64,000 bases of DNA from the NCBI GenBank assembly GCA_005656395.1, contig SRSI01000013.1, positions 930,001-994,000 of the forward strand. The letters run 5' to 3'. Source of the DNA: Strongyloides papillosus. Taxonomy: Eukaryota; Nematoda; Chromadorea; Rhabditida; Strongyloididae. The notes beneath the pieces are model-generated. The model was given only the letters and a program-made list of their open reading frames with translations, was not told the DNA's origin and did not search any database. This document shows, piece by piece, positions 49,281-61,068 of this stretch (positions are counted from its first letter, which is position 1; each line of letters starts with the position of its first letter). A program made the translations under genes and the position numbers.

Positions 49281-52200
49281 CTAAAAAATATTAAAAAAAA
49301 AAATTATTTGAAAACATAATGAGATTTAATTAAACACTAAAAATTAAAAATTTTTCCATTTATATTCCCCAATATAATTTGGTATTGTTAAACCATGGCA
49401 ATCGGTAGGTTTTAAGAAAAAAAATAAAAGAAATGAATAAATAATTTGAAAAAATAGAACATTATATAAAAAATAATGGAAACAAATATAGATAGATAAA
49501 AAAAGTATCATCAATAAAAGGAAAAAACATTTGAAGGAAAAGTATAAAAGCTAAAATGAATATGTTTCCTCATGAACTCCATTAATTAAATGGTAAGGAA
49601 GCCTATGAAAATTCTAAAAATAAAGGAGACGAGGACTTAAATTATTTACAGTATCTTTAAAGCATTCTAATTAAAATATTTATAAGTTTAGATCAAAATA
49701 GATTATATATTTTGTCATTTCCAGTACTCTCTCCCTCCCATGTGAAGTGTTAAATATTTTCTTTTTTTTCATCATAATTAGCTAATAATTAGTATTGTAA
49801 TTTATAACTTATTAATAAAAATAAATTAAGCTACATGGAATGAATTGTAAAAAGAAATGAACTAATTTGTGTTATTCACCCTAAATAACTTTCTAACAAT
49901 ATAAACAATAAAAAAGCATTTTTTAATAAGGAAATCCTCTTGTTTGTTTGACGTAAAAAATCTAAAAGTTTATATCAACGCCATTTTAAAAGAAAGAGTT
50001 GTAAAAAAAAATATGAATAAATATAAATTCAACTGTTATCAAAAAACGTATAAAAGATTTAATATAAAAAATATTGTAAATGAGACAGGTGTAAAATAAA
50101 ATTTATTATGAAATACTTATACAGAGAAAAAAAATAGATTATTTTCAAATTATAATAAATGATATAAATTATTCATTCCAAATTTTAAATCTAATATATT
50201 TTTTTAATATACAGAAATTAGAAAACATAAAAATAAAATAGTTTTTACATATTTTATTAGATAGAACCTTACGATTATTATTCTTAATTTATTCAAAATA
50301 AAAAAATTCGTATTAAAAAAATTATGTTTATGCAAATGCATATCTTTAAAAATCATAATTTTACAAAATATTTAACGATATATGGCAAGAAAAAAAAAGA
50401 AGAAATTGTACACTATACTTTATTATGTATCTTAAAAATGTTTATTTATTTAAATAAAATAAAAATTTCATTAAGACAAATCTTTGTTCTCTAATTGGCA
50501 AATACTATTTATCCTAATATCTATATAGATATTTGTGACACCAAAATATTTCATAAAATTATATTTTTAAAAAAGCTTCTTTTAGTTAATATAATCATAA
50601 AATCTTTTTTATTCTAAAACATCATCAAATACCAATAATATAATTATTTGTAAATTTAACCATACACAATTACATGTTTCAAAGATGTTTACATTATCAT
50701 AAATAAAGGACCCTTAAATAAATTAATTTTTCATTATAAAAAAATAAATAACAAAGGAAGGAGATGATATAATAGTTTTTCCATTAAAATTCAATTAAAT
50801 AAAAAATTTCTTTATATAGGATCTTCCTTTATATTTGAAAGAGGTATGAGTGGAATAAAGAAAAGTGATAAATTTTCTATTTTCGAAAGTCAAAACAATA
50901 GTGTTATTTAAAAATATGCCGTGGGTTAACATTTAAGTTTTTTTAATAATAAGTAGTGGGTGTTAATTTTATAGTACGGATAATTGAAATAATATGAAAT
51001 AATATTAAAAAAATGAAATTAAAAATTTGTTTTCATTAAATATTAATACATATGTTAACATTTCATAGTCATTTTTACAGTTAGTTAAAATTAATATGAC
51101 AAATAAGGACGAACTTTTCTAATATTACTATATTAGATTTTTTATTCTTTTTTAAAAATCTAAGAATAGATTGAAAACCATAGAAATTAAATAATGATCA
51201 GTAATTCTTTAAATAAACTCATTGTGTAGATGAAGACAATAAGCAAAAAAAATATACTTTTAAAAATATAATTTTTTTATTAAAATAAATGACGTTTACA
51301 AAATCATTGAGTTATTATTCTTTTATAATTATGCGAGAATTAAACGATAATTTATATTATTATACTTTTTTTGAATTTAATAAAAAAAATATATTTATGG
51401 AAAATAATCATTGTCATTAGTAATTTTAATACTTAAAATAAAGATTCATTTTTACAATTAATGAGCACAATGATGACGCATGTATAATTTTTTTTCACTA
51501 TAATAACTTGTATGGAGATGTAATAAAATAATGGTTTAATTATTATAACCATTAAAGATGATCCAGTAATAAATACAATAAAAGATTAGAATAATTATAT
51601 AATTATTTAAAATTAACTTTAATCACCATATTTCTGAGTTATTTTTGAAAAATTGTTAATTAAATAATCCATTTTTAAAGATTCAATTTTGATAAATATA
51701 ATAAAAGTTCTTTTAATATGCTTAATCTGCCATTATAAGTAAACTTATATATAATATAGATAACATATTATCAACAGTATTGCTTTTTAAAAACTTTCCT
51801 TTTTATTATAGTTCATTTTCATGAATATTTAAATAAGAAATATGTCTATCAGAATCACTTAAAGTTTTGACTTTCAAATGACAGATATTGGCGACTTTAA
51901 ATATAATTTATCATACCAAATGTAATTTCATTACTCAATGAAAATGTTTATATTTAAATTTTAAGTATATGGAGGATTATTGTGTATAAATAGTGAGGTA
52001 AGTAAATTTTCAATATAAAGTATCTTTTTTCAGTGCCATATTTGTATATGTAAAAGTGCATACTTTTCATTCGTCATTTTTGTTTTGATTTTTTGCTCTC
52101 TATAAACTATTTTAATAATAATATAAATTTTAGATAAAATTAAAAGGTTACAAATGATTGGTGTTAAGATGTATTAGTATATGATATACGTATTTAAATG

Positions 52201-53474
52201 TTTTTAAGCAAAATAAGATTTAACTATATTAAAAATGTTAGATTTAATTAGTAATTATATTTGGTAATAGTTGAAAGAGATTTTTTTTCCCTAACACTTT
52301 TATTTATGTATAAACTTTTTGTTTATCAATAAAAAGAAATCTATATTAAATAAGTATTTTTTAAAGAACTTTTTTGTTTATCAAAATCTTGAAGATGTTA
52401 ATATTACAATTGTATTTCTTCTATAAATTTTTAAAATATTTAAGAATAAAATTTTTTTTGTTTATGATTTAATTTAACTAACATCATATATCTCGTCACT
52501 TGTTATATTTAATTTTACAATAAATAATTAAAAAGACAATATGAAGAATTTTAAGCATGATGGTTTTAGAATGTAAAGTGAAATTTTTGTTACTTTATTC
52601 ATTGTTATTACTTACTCAATAATTAATTGTTGAATGAGTTGTAAAACAAAACTAATAGAATTTAATGGTTTTTATAAATATTCTAAAATAATGGATTTTA
52701 AATAGTATTTTTAAAAATATCTTAATTTACCCAACAAATACTTTATTTTTAATATACAATCTATCATTTGTTAAGAAGCACTACTTTTTGTATTACTTTA
52801 ACCATTTCAAACTTCTTGATACCTAATACTTTTATAATTTTTATAATCTCTTTTAAATATATTTATTTTAAACTATAGTATTATAATGTCAAGATAATTT
52901 TTTTTTGATGTAAAAAGAATTATTGTATGGATGAAGAAAATTTTAATAAAATATATTTTCGTAAAGTTGAAATTATGACTTCTAAGTGCCTTTTATTCAA
53001 AAATTAATCCAAGCATCTGTCCAAAAATATGGGCTTTTTAACTTTTTGATAAATTTTTAAATTTTTATTAGTTTTATATCATCTTATGTCTCTCCTCTCG
53101 TTGCTATTACACAAAAATATCAGAATCTTTATTTGACATGAATGCTTTTATTCATCAAACTTATCAATTTTTTTGTTTTTTTTTCATTATTATTATTATT
53201 CATAAGATGTGCATTTAACAATAGAATAAGTAATATTACCAATTTTATATAAAAAAGCCAAGTTTTTATTTAAATTTATTTTATCTTTAAAAGTTATTCA
53301 AATTCATGTAAAAAATAACATGGTATTTAAATTTTCTTACTATTATTTGTTTTATAAATATAATTGTACCTTTTTTTAAGACATTTTGTAAAGAAATTCT
53401 GTTATTTTAATAATTTTGTATATATACTGAAAACAAACCATAAAATAATAAGAAGGATTTGAGAAAAAACTTTA
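49281..53474. other. Gene-free stretch, 4.2 kb
   Basis: It lies between the divergent BAIAP3-like and carbonic-anhydrase-related genes. I found no exon, RNA gene or repeat that I can support. Farther 5' exons of the BAIAP3-like gene could hide here. Confidence 0.45.
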
Positions 53475-55914
53475 ATGGCTGAAATATTATTTCTAATATT
53501 TACTTTATTAATATTACTTCCTCCGATAATTAAATCAGACTATCCATGGACATTTGACAATGATTTGTTTGGAGGTATGTTTTAAAGTACAATAATAGTA
53601 CTAATATTATATAACAAAAAAAATTGTAATAATATTATTTACACTCTCCAAATAACCTTATATAATTTGATAGTTTTTCATTTTAAATTAGAAAAAAATA
53701 GTGAAAACTTTGGTGTTATGGAAAAGAGTATTATTTTTAAAGTCGCCAAGATATAATAGAAAAAAAATTACTATTAACATAATGAATATTGTGTATTTTG
53801 TCATAAAATATCTATTCTTCTTTTTTCATTCCAACCTAACTATATAAAAAGTATGATAAAAAGAAACTAACAATATATAAATAAGATATAGGAGGAATGA
53901 TGTAGCTTTATAATTTCCCATACTTTTTACTGTAATATATATCTAAATTTGGCTAATTTTTAAATAAAATGAGAAATTTAGAAAAGAGTTTAAATATATC
54001 TATGTAAATATAGTTGTATAACATTTATAAAAACTTTTTCCTATCATAATCATTATGTAAAACTTCAAAAATCTGAATATTATGATGTCTTTTAAACAAA
54101 TTTTCATTAATTTACTTTTGTCACTCTTTAATGTATGTTTATGATATACTTTTACAACTATTGTAATTAAGATCCTTTTTCTTTTCCTACCACACAAAAC
54201 CATATATATTATTATTTTAAATCTTGTAGAAGCATATAAGATAAGGTGAATATAATAATAAATTCTAAAATATAAAAAGATAATGTTAAGAAATATCAAG
54301 GAAAAATCTTAATATTTTATATATTTATTTATTAAAATATTCTCTTTGTAATATTATATTAATTTTCATGAGATTTTTCTTTTCATTCAACAATTTTTAT
54401 CTTTATTATTTTTTAAAGTATATGTATATTATATAGAAATTCCTACTTATTATATATTTTTCAAAAGAATTCTTTAAACTTTTAATAATTTAACAGTTAC
54501 CAGTTTTATGATTAATATTTTAGAGCTGTTATTGACGAAAATAAGTAGAAAAAAATCTTCTTTTTGTTTTTTTCATTTTTAAAAATTTTAGGCAATTTAC
54601 AGATAAATCCGTTTATTGATAAAATATATAGAAAATATTATATTTTATTGTAAATAATTTCTTTTTTCATGAGATTAGATTATTGTATCTTTTTACGATT
54701 AACTAATTATTTTATGTAATCCTCTGATTTAGGAATACTCCTTTCACTATCTTCATTTTGTCAAGTACTTTATATATATAACTTAATTATTACATAATTT
54801 GTGGAGAGTGTATTTTAATTCTGGGGACAAACGTTATATCTTGAAATTTTGATAATATTATTAAAAAGTAAAGATGATTTCAATGATGGTGGCTGCATTT
54901 TTATATCCAACAATTCTAGGTCCTGATTTTTGGGGTCTTGTTAGTAAACATTGGAAGTTATGTGCCTCAGGACAGATGCAAAGCCCAATAAATATAGATC
55001 CAAATTCATTGTTATTTGATGAAAATTTACCACCAATACATTTAGAATCTATACAAGTAAGTTTTATTTTCTATATCTATCATATTAACAATTATTATTA
55101 TAAATTTATTTCTCTCTTACAGGTTGATGCAATTTTAAAAAATACGGGTCAACTTCCTGTCATTAATATTAATAATTCACAGGCTAATTCAATGAAATTT
55201 CTCAACATCTCGAAAAGTCCAGCTTCTCCTTATAATTATAGGTTACAAAAAATAATTTTTCATACTGGAAGATTAGAAACTGGTGAAAAAGGATCTGAAC
55301 ATACTATAGATAAAACAAGATTCCCAGGTGAACTACAAATGTTAGCATTTAATTCAGATTTATATGATAACTTTACGGATGCCTTATCGAAGCCCAGAGG
55401 AATTTTAGCTATCTCTATAATTGTCGACGTAAGTTGAGAAGGTTATTAATAGTTAAAAATCATAATGGTGATCTTTTTATAGATTGGAAAACAGACAAAT
55501 CCTGAGTTAAGAAAGTTATCAGTTGCGTCACAAAGTATTATTTATAAAGGCCAATATGTGAGATTAAGAAAATTAAATCCAAGTGAATTATTACCCAAGA
55601 CAGTTAATTATGTAACATATGAGGGAAGTTTAACATTCCCAGGATGTTATGAAACTGTTACATGGGTTGTTATGAATAATCCCATATATATAACGAGGGA
55701 AGACTTTGAAATATGGAATACAATACTTCAAACAGACTCTAAACAACCAAATCCAGTTTATATGTCCCCAAATTATCGTCCTTTGAAACCTGTAAATAAA
55801 AGATTACTTCGAACAAATATTCGCTTAAATGCAGCCGATTTAGAAATATGTAAAGGAAATAAATTCCCTGATATCTCTTACAAAGCTAACCCTCGACGCA
55901 AAGAAAAACATTGA
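53475..55914 (+). CDS. Secreted carbonic-anhydrase-related protein (CA10/CA11 type)
   Basis: The exons are 53475..53574, 54920..55056, 55123..55428 and 55483..55914, encoding 324 residues with consistent phases. Exon 1 encodes a signal peptide (1-22). The alpha-carbonic-anhydrase fold is recognisable: PDFWGLV, QSPINID, GSEHTID and GCYETVTWVVMN. Of the three zinc-ligand histidines only the middle one is kept (I124, H126, Q151 in place of H94, H96, H119), so the enzyme is predicted inactive. Vertebrate CA10 and CA11 share this pattern and bind neurexins; the C-terminal region (NPIYITRE, RPLKPVNKRLLRTNI) is also close to them. Cysteines in LCASG and PGCYE probably form the conserved disulfide. 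It corresponds to the C. elegans CARP genes (cah-1 or cah-2), but which one is not clear. Confidence 0.93.
53575..54919 (+). other. Intron 1 of the carbonic-anhydrase-related gene
   Basis: It starts GTATGT and ends AATTCTAG, separating the signal-peptide exon from the first domain exon. An ATG at 54874 reads through the acceptor in frame and would give a different hydrophobic start. I regard it as chance because exon 1 joins in the right phase and makes a good signal peptide. Confidence 0.65.
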
Positions 55915-56093
55915 TTAAAAGTGTTAAATAATTCTATTGCTTTTTTTGTCTCCATAAACTGTACAGTTAGAAAAAAATTATTCTTTTTAAACATCTAAAT
56001 GATATATTAATAAATTTTATCTTTGTTTTTCAAATGAGAAAACTATTTGTCAAGTTATGTACAAAAAATATAGCTATATTATATCTATTATAT

Positions 56094-57265
56094 TTAATCA
56101 AAGAAATACTTGTTTGGAATAGGTTTTTGCATTGAATTTTCCATAAAACGGCATAATGGAAACCATAGGAATTTCCTCATGTGATTATGGCGTGATGTAT
56201 TATTACGAAGTGTTGGGTTTGCAGCTAATGTATGATATTCCCAAAATATCCTAGTTGTTATCCAATATGATATGATAACATCGATAGTGTAATGTCCCCG
56301 TGAGATAAGTAATAAAGATACACCAATTACTGCTATTACCAATGATGATAAATGCAATAAACGCCACCTTTTGGGACTATACTCATTTATAAAAAGGCAT
56401 GTAATAACAAAAACAATTGTATGTCCACTATATATATAATCACCACATAAAGGTAATTTATTATTTATTGTCAATCCAGCACCACTGAAGATTGAGAGAG
56501 CCCTTAAAAAGATATTAGTGAATGTTTTATGTTCAATATCAAATTTTGGTGAACATTTATAATTTGAATCAGCTACAGGTAATTGTGTTACCATCATTGT
56601 TATACACCTTCCAAAGTATAGTAAAGAACCAATGGTACCTACACGCCTTATTATGATAAAACGATGTTGATGACTTAATATTAATGCCCACATTATAATA
56701 AATAATGTTAACATTAAATATTCTGAATATTTTAAATAATTCCCATTATATTGTGTGTTATCAAAGATTATATCTGGTAATGGTTCAGAATGAGGAACTT
56801 TTTCATGGACATATGATAATGTTAAGTCATTACAAAATGCTGCCAATACAAGCATCACAATCGCAATCTGAATAAATAAATAATGAATTAAAATATTTTA
56901 TTTTTTAATAAACTTACTAAACATTTAAGTTTATCATCAGGATATAGCAAATTTATTTCTTTTTTCTTTTTTTCACTATCTTTACTTCTAACTAAGATAG
57001 CATTTTTTAAATCAATTTTTATTCCTTTTAATGCACATAATGTTTTTGATAATCTATCATTTGCTGGAACAAGAAGTAATGGTTCCTTTGAATCATACAA
57101 ATCATTGCTAATTATTTCATTATGATCTGATCCTGAATCTGAGAAATCTTGACAACTATTGTATGGTGATGATGAAGAGGAACATTGTGAGGTACAGGTA
57201 ATGGAACGTTTATTAGGAAATCCAGCATTTGGAATAAAAATATCTTCCAAGGATGACATAGTCAC
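56094..57265 (-). CDS. Sphingomyelin synthase-family protein
   Basis: The exons on the minus strand are 57265..56918 and 56867..56094 (50-nt intron, phase 0), giving 373 residues. It belongs to the lipid-phosphatase-related SMS family, which moves phosphocholine from phosphatidylcholine to ceramide in Golgi or plasma membrane. The catalytic triad is visible: His265 in CGDYIYSGHT, then His308 and Asp312 in RGHYTID, with the same 43- and 4-residue spacing as in vertebrate SMS1. Several membrane helices lie in the second exon. The first exon encodes a cytosolic Ser-rich, polar N-terminus without a recognisable SAM domain. Choline versus ethanolamine specificity cannot be read with confidence. 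Its stop codon lies 180 bp from that of the convergent carbonic-anhydrase-related gene. Confidence 0.94.
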
Positions 57266-57853
57266 CTAAAAAAAATTACAACCAATCATTATTAATAATA
57301 ACAATAAAAAAAGTTAATTAATATATAATGATCAAACGAGAATAAAATAAAATTTAAAATTATACTTCCTTTTTGTCAATAGATAAATATCATCTTGACA
57401 TTAATTATTTAATCAAATTTACTCATTTAAATCATAAGAATGAAAATAATGTGAAAAAACATTCACAAGAAGGTTGTTCTTAGAATATTTAAAAAGTCAT
57501 GCATTCAATCAACTTTTTAAGATCACATTGAGCTTCTAGTCAAAAAGACAAACAACGGTCTTTAACTATAGCACAACTTTTTAATCAAATAGTTATCTTT
57601 ATAACAAATCTTTGTGTTAATGCAACTTAATACGCAGAGCGAATTTATTTAGCAAATAAACTTTAAATATAAACGTATATGATTTTTTAAACAAAATAAT
57701 GAAAACGATAAAAAGGTAATGTAAAGGATTATAAAAATAAATTTTTTAACATACTAAATTACAAGAATTTATTTATAGTGACTATTTTACTTTAACTAAA
57801 AAAAGGATAATAAAATTACGTATTTTCTTAGAATATCAATAAATTTAGATGAA

Positions 57854-57872
57854 CAAGCTTTTTAAAAGCTTG
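57854..57872. repeat. 19-bp perfect inverted repeat
   Basis: CAAGCTTTT-T-AAAAGCTTG has two 9-bp arms with one central base. It lies about 0.6 kb upstream of the sphingomyelin synthase start. It could be a binding site for a dimer or a hairpin. Confidence 0.35.
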
Positions 57873-60601
57873 AATGAAACATATATATATCTATGCATAA
57901 ATAAGTGTATAAATATATATGTATATACATCATTGAAGAGACAGATATCCGATATATCTAAAAAAATACGTGAATATTAATCATATCTCTAGATAGACTT
58001 TTATTTTTTTTTTACATTATTTACGAAATATATTTTTATAATATTAAAATTTAATCAAACATGAATGTATCAAAAAGATTATCCAATAATTAGGTGGATA
58101 TATACAAAATATTTGCTTGCTGTAATGTATATTATATATATGCAAATATAAAACAGATAAATATTTTGGAAGTAATATTTTTATATCACAATTAAAATAA
58201 AACAAAATATATAAACAATTTAAATAAAGAATGTTTAAGGAAATAATAAATATTTGTGAATTTAAGTTGATTTTTAAATTTTTTATATATTATTTTTTTT
58301 AGTGACTACGAAGCAATTAAGTAATTATTAACGTTAAACAATTTGATGTAACTGTGAATAATTGATAATTTTTTAATATATTTATAAGTTTCAATCAACA
58401 AGACTATAAATGTATAAATATATGAATTTGGTTCTGGAATGTTCCGTAGATATGAAAAAAAATATTTTTATTGTTTCCGAAAAAATATATACGAAATAAT
58501 AAAAATAAAATATTTATGTTTAAAAATAAAATGAAATTTTAATAGTCTTTGAAACAATGTATAATAATCATATAAATACGTACATAAAACTTTCTTATAT
58601 AGGTAATATTCAAAATATAAGTAAAATAAAAATAGTTGTTTGGTTAAAAATATATATGAATGAAAGACCATGAAAAGTGAAATTATTATATGTCTAAAAT
58701 GACTACTTGTTTGAAGGAAAAATTAAAAAGTTTAAAATTCAAATATTAGTTTGTCTAATCACTTTACTTATCTAAAATAACCACATTCTTATCTTTATTT
58801 AAAAAAAAGAATCTATATTTAAAGTAGAGATTTTGTGATAGGAGACACTCTTTAACAGAATTTCATATCAGTTTTTTTTTAATTTCATAAGTAAAACGTT
58901 ATATGATGTAGTGTGATAAAATCACATTAGAATTAATTCTATTAAAATTCTTATCAATTTATGTATTTTATTTATAAAATTAATTTAGTAAAATTTGTAT
59001 CATATTAATTGAAATAATTTTAGATAAAAAAAATGATTTATAAGAATAGATTAATTGTGTAAGCTACCAGATAGTCCTCTTCATTAAAACTAAATCAATG
59101 GCGAATAATTACTCTTTAATGGAAGAGAAATATAATTTGAAATAAAGAATATTTAAAATTTCACAGAAAGAATACAAGAAGCTAAAAAATATTTTCTTCC
59201 TATTTTTGGAGATTCATTAATAAGGGTACTAGTGTTTAAGTATATCTTTGAATTTAATAACAAACATTGCTACAAGTAACTTACGGAAAGTTGAAGGAAA
59301 AAAGAGTAAAAAATTTTATTTGTATTATTGCAATTTTATGAAATATATAAAAATACAAAGAGATGTAATATGATTGATGCACGTTAAGAGGTAAAAAAAG
59401 GGTATCCTTCAAATCTTTAATATAATATAAAATTTTATGTAAATTCATTTTAACTGGTAAAAATTTTATTGAATTGACAAAACTGATTTTACTATATGTT
59501 ATCATCATTAAACTATCCTATTTTTTATAGAACATGATTTCTAGTTTTAATTTGGATATATGATATTTATATATGGCTCATTTTTCAAGATGAGGTACAT
59601 AAAATACAAGCTGGTATTTTTGTATTGGATAATAAATTAAGATGGAATATTTTTATTTTTAAAAGTAATTTTGTTTATAACATATAATAATTAAATAATA
59701 GTTTTAATTTTTGTAATAAAAAATTATTATAAATATATTTTGTCTTTTACAAAATAAAACGTCTTTATTTAAAAAATCTAAAATATTGAATAATAACAAA
59801 TATAAAAAATATAGTGTATAATACGTAAAAATAATGTATGTTTGGTAAAATCAAAAAGTAATAAACATAACATTTATAACAAATTTCGTTAAGCTAATAA
59901 ATAACTATAAATGGAATATAAAGCAATTTAAATATTTTGTAAATATATAATGTGTTTCTAATTTTCCGACAACGTGTCCTTCAAAAGGTTATTAACAATA
60001 AATTACATCATAGCAATTAATTATTATTTATTTAAACTTCCATACAATTTATAAGGTAATATATATCAAAAGAAAGTAAAAGTAGTCTTAATGATTAAAA
60101 GCAACATGCCTAATTTGAAAAAAGGTATTAAATGACAAGATAGGCAAAGTTGTCTATCAAATTGAAGGTTATTTAACCTGAATATAACATTTAAAAATTT
60201 TAAAAATATTTTAATAATTGAAAAAATAACTCTCATATTATGTATTAATATAAATAATAATAATTAATCATATATATGTGACTTGTCATACATTATTAAA
60301 TTAGCTATTTAGTTCTTTTTTAATCATTGGTTTATAAAAAAGAAGAACAGTTATGCATAACCATGTTTTAAAGTTAAGAAATTAATATTTATAGAGCAAA
60401 AATATGTATATTTAAAAAGTTTATTATATTACAAAAGTTGCTAACTGTCTAATCATTTATACTCTTCAAATAAAAAAAGACCTGAAGGAAGACTATAAAT
60501 TTGAAGAGGGAGCAAAGGGAAATTATAAGAAAAAATTGTCTTGTTAAACATTTGTTTTCCTTACAAACAAAATAAATCTAAGTTATGAACACACACATTT
60601 A

Positions 60602-60631
60602 CTTGACGTCAAGATATTTATTCAAATATCT
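60602..60631. promoter_or_regulatory. Palindromic CRE (TGACGTCA) with adjacent hairpin
   Basis: CTTGACGTCAAG is a perfect 12-bp palindrome containing the full CREB/ATF site TGACGTCA at 60604-60611. Immediately after it, 60612-60631 is an 8-bp inverted repeat with a 4-nt loop (AGATATTT/AAATATCT). A GC-containing 8-mer like this is rare in such AT-rich sequence. It lies about 400 bp upstream of the candidate exon at 61018. Confidence 0.4.
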
Positions 60632-61017
60632 CTTTTTTCATTTATTAGCCTATTGAAGTATATAATAAGACATCTAGAAATCGGTTTAATATTATTTAAG
60701 CTTGAAACAAGAGAATAAAAATTTCTCTCTTGCTCAAAATTATAATTCATTTAATAGTTTCATTATTAACAACGAATGCTATTTTGTATATGACAAATCA
60801 AACAAGGAAGATTTATTTGATAGGGAAGTTAAACTCAAATGATTAATTAAAAATAGAACATTTTCCAGTAAGTAAAATTGCTCATAATATTAATACATTA
60901 AATTTATTATAAAAAATAATTGGCCTAATATAAACTTTTTATATGTCTTCTGATTTCTAGCAAACAGCTTTATAAATAAAAGTAAGAACAAGAAAGTAGT
61001 AAAAACATTCTTTTAAA

Positions 61018-61068
61018 ATGGGCTGTTTAAATTGCTTGGGCAAAGGAAGTGAAATTATAATTTTAGGG
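61018..61068 (+). CDS. Candidate first exon with N-terminal acylation motif
   Basis: ATG opens MGCLNCLGKGSEIIILG and meets a GTAATT donor after 17 codons (phase 0). MGC with a second cysteine is the classic signal for N-myristoylation plus palmitoylation, as in G-protein alpha subunits, some kinases and small membrane-tethered proteins. The base composition here is less AT-rich than its surroundings, and a TTTCTAG acceptor lies about 58 bases upstream. Without splicing the ORF would end after 39 codons. I could not find the next exon, which may lie beyond the window, so the gene is unproven. Confidence 0.35.

Noticed and set aside
53475..54300. Minus-strand ORF at 54000-54299 inside intron 1 of the carbonic-anhydrase-related gene
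   Set aside because: Ile/Tyr/Lys-rich, no recognisable domain, no splice support.
54874..54919. Alternative ATG with hydrophobic start before exon 2 of the carbonic-anhydrase-related gene
   Set aside because: It reads through a good acceptor; exon 1 at 53475 supplies a proper signal peptide in phase.
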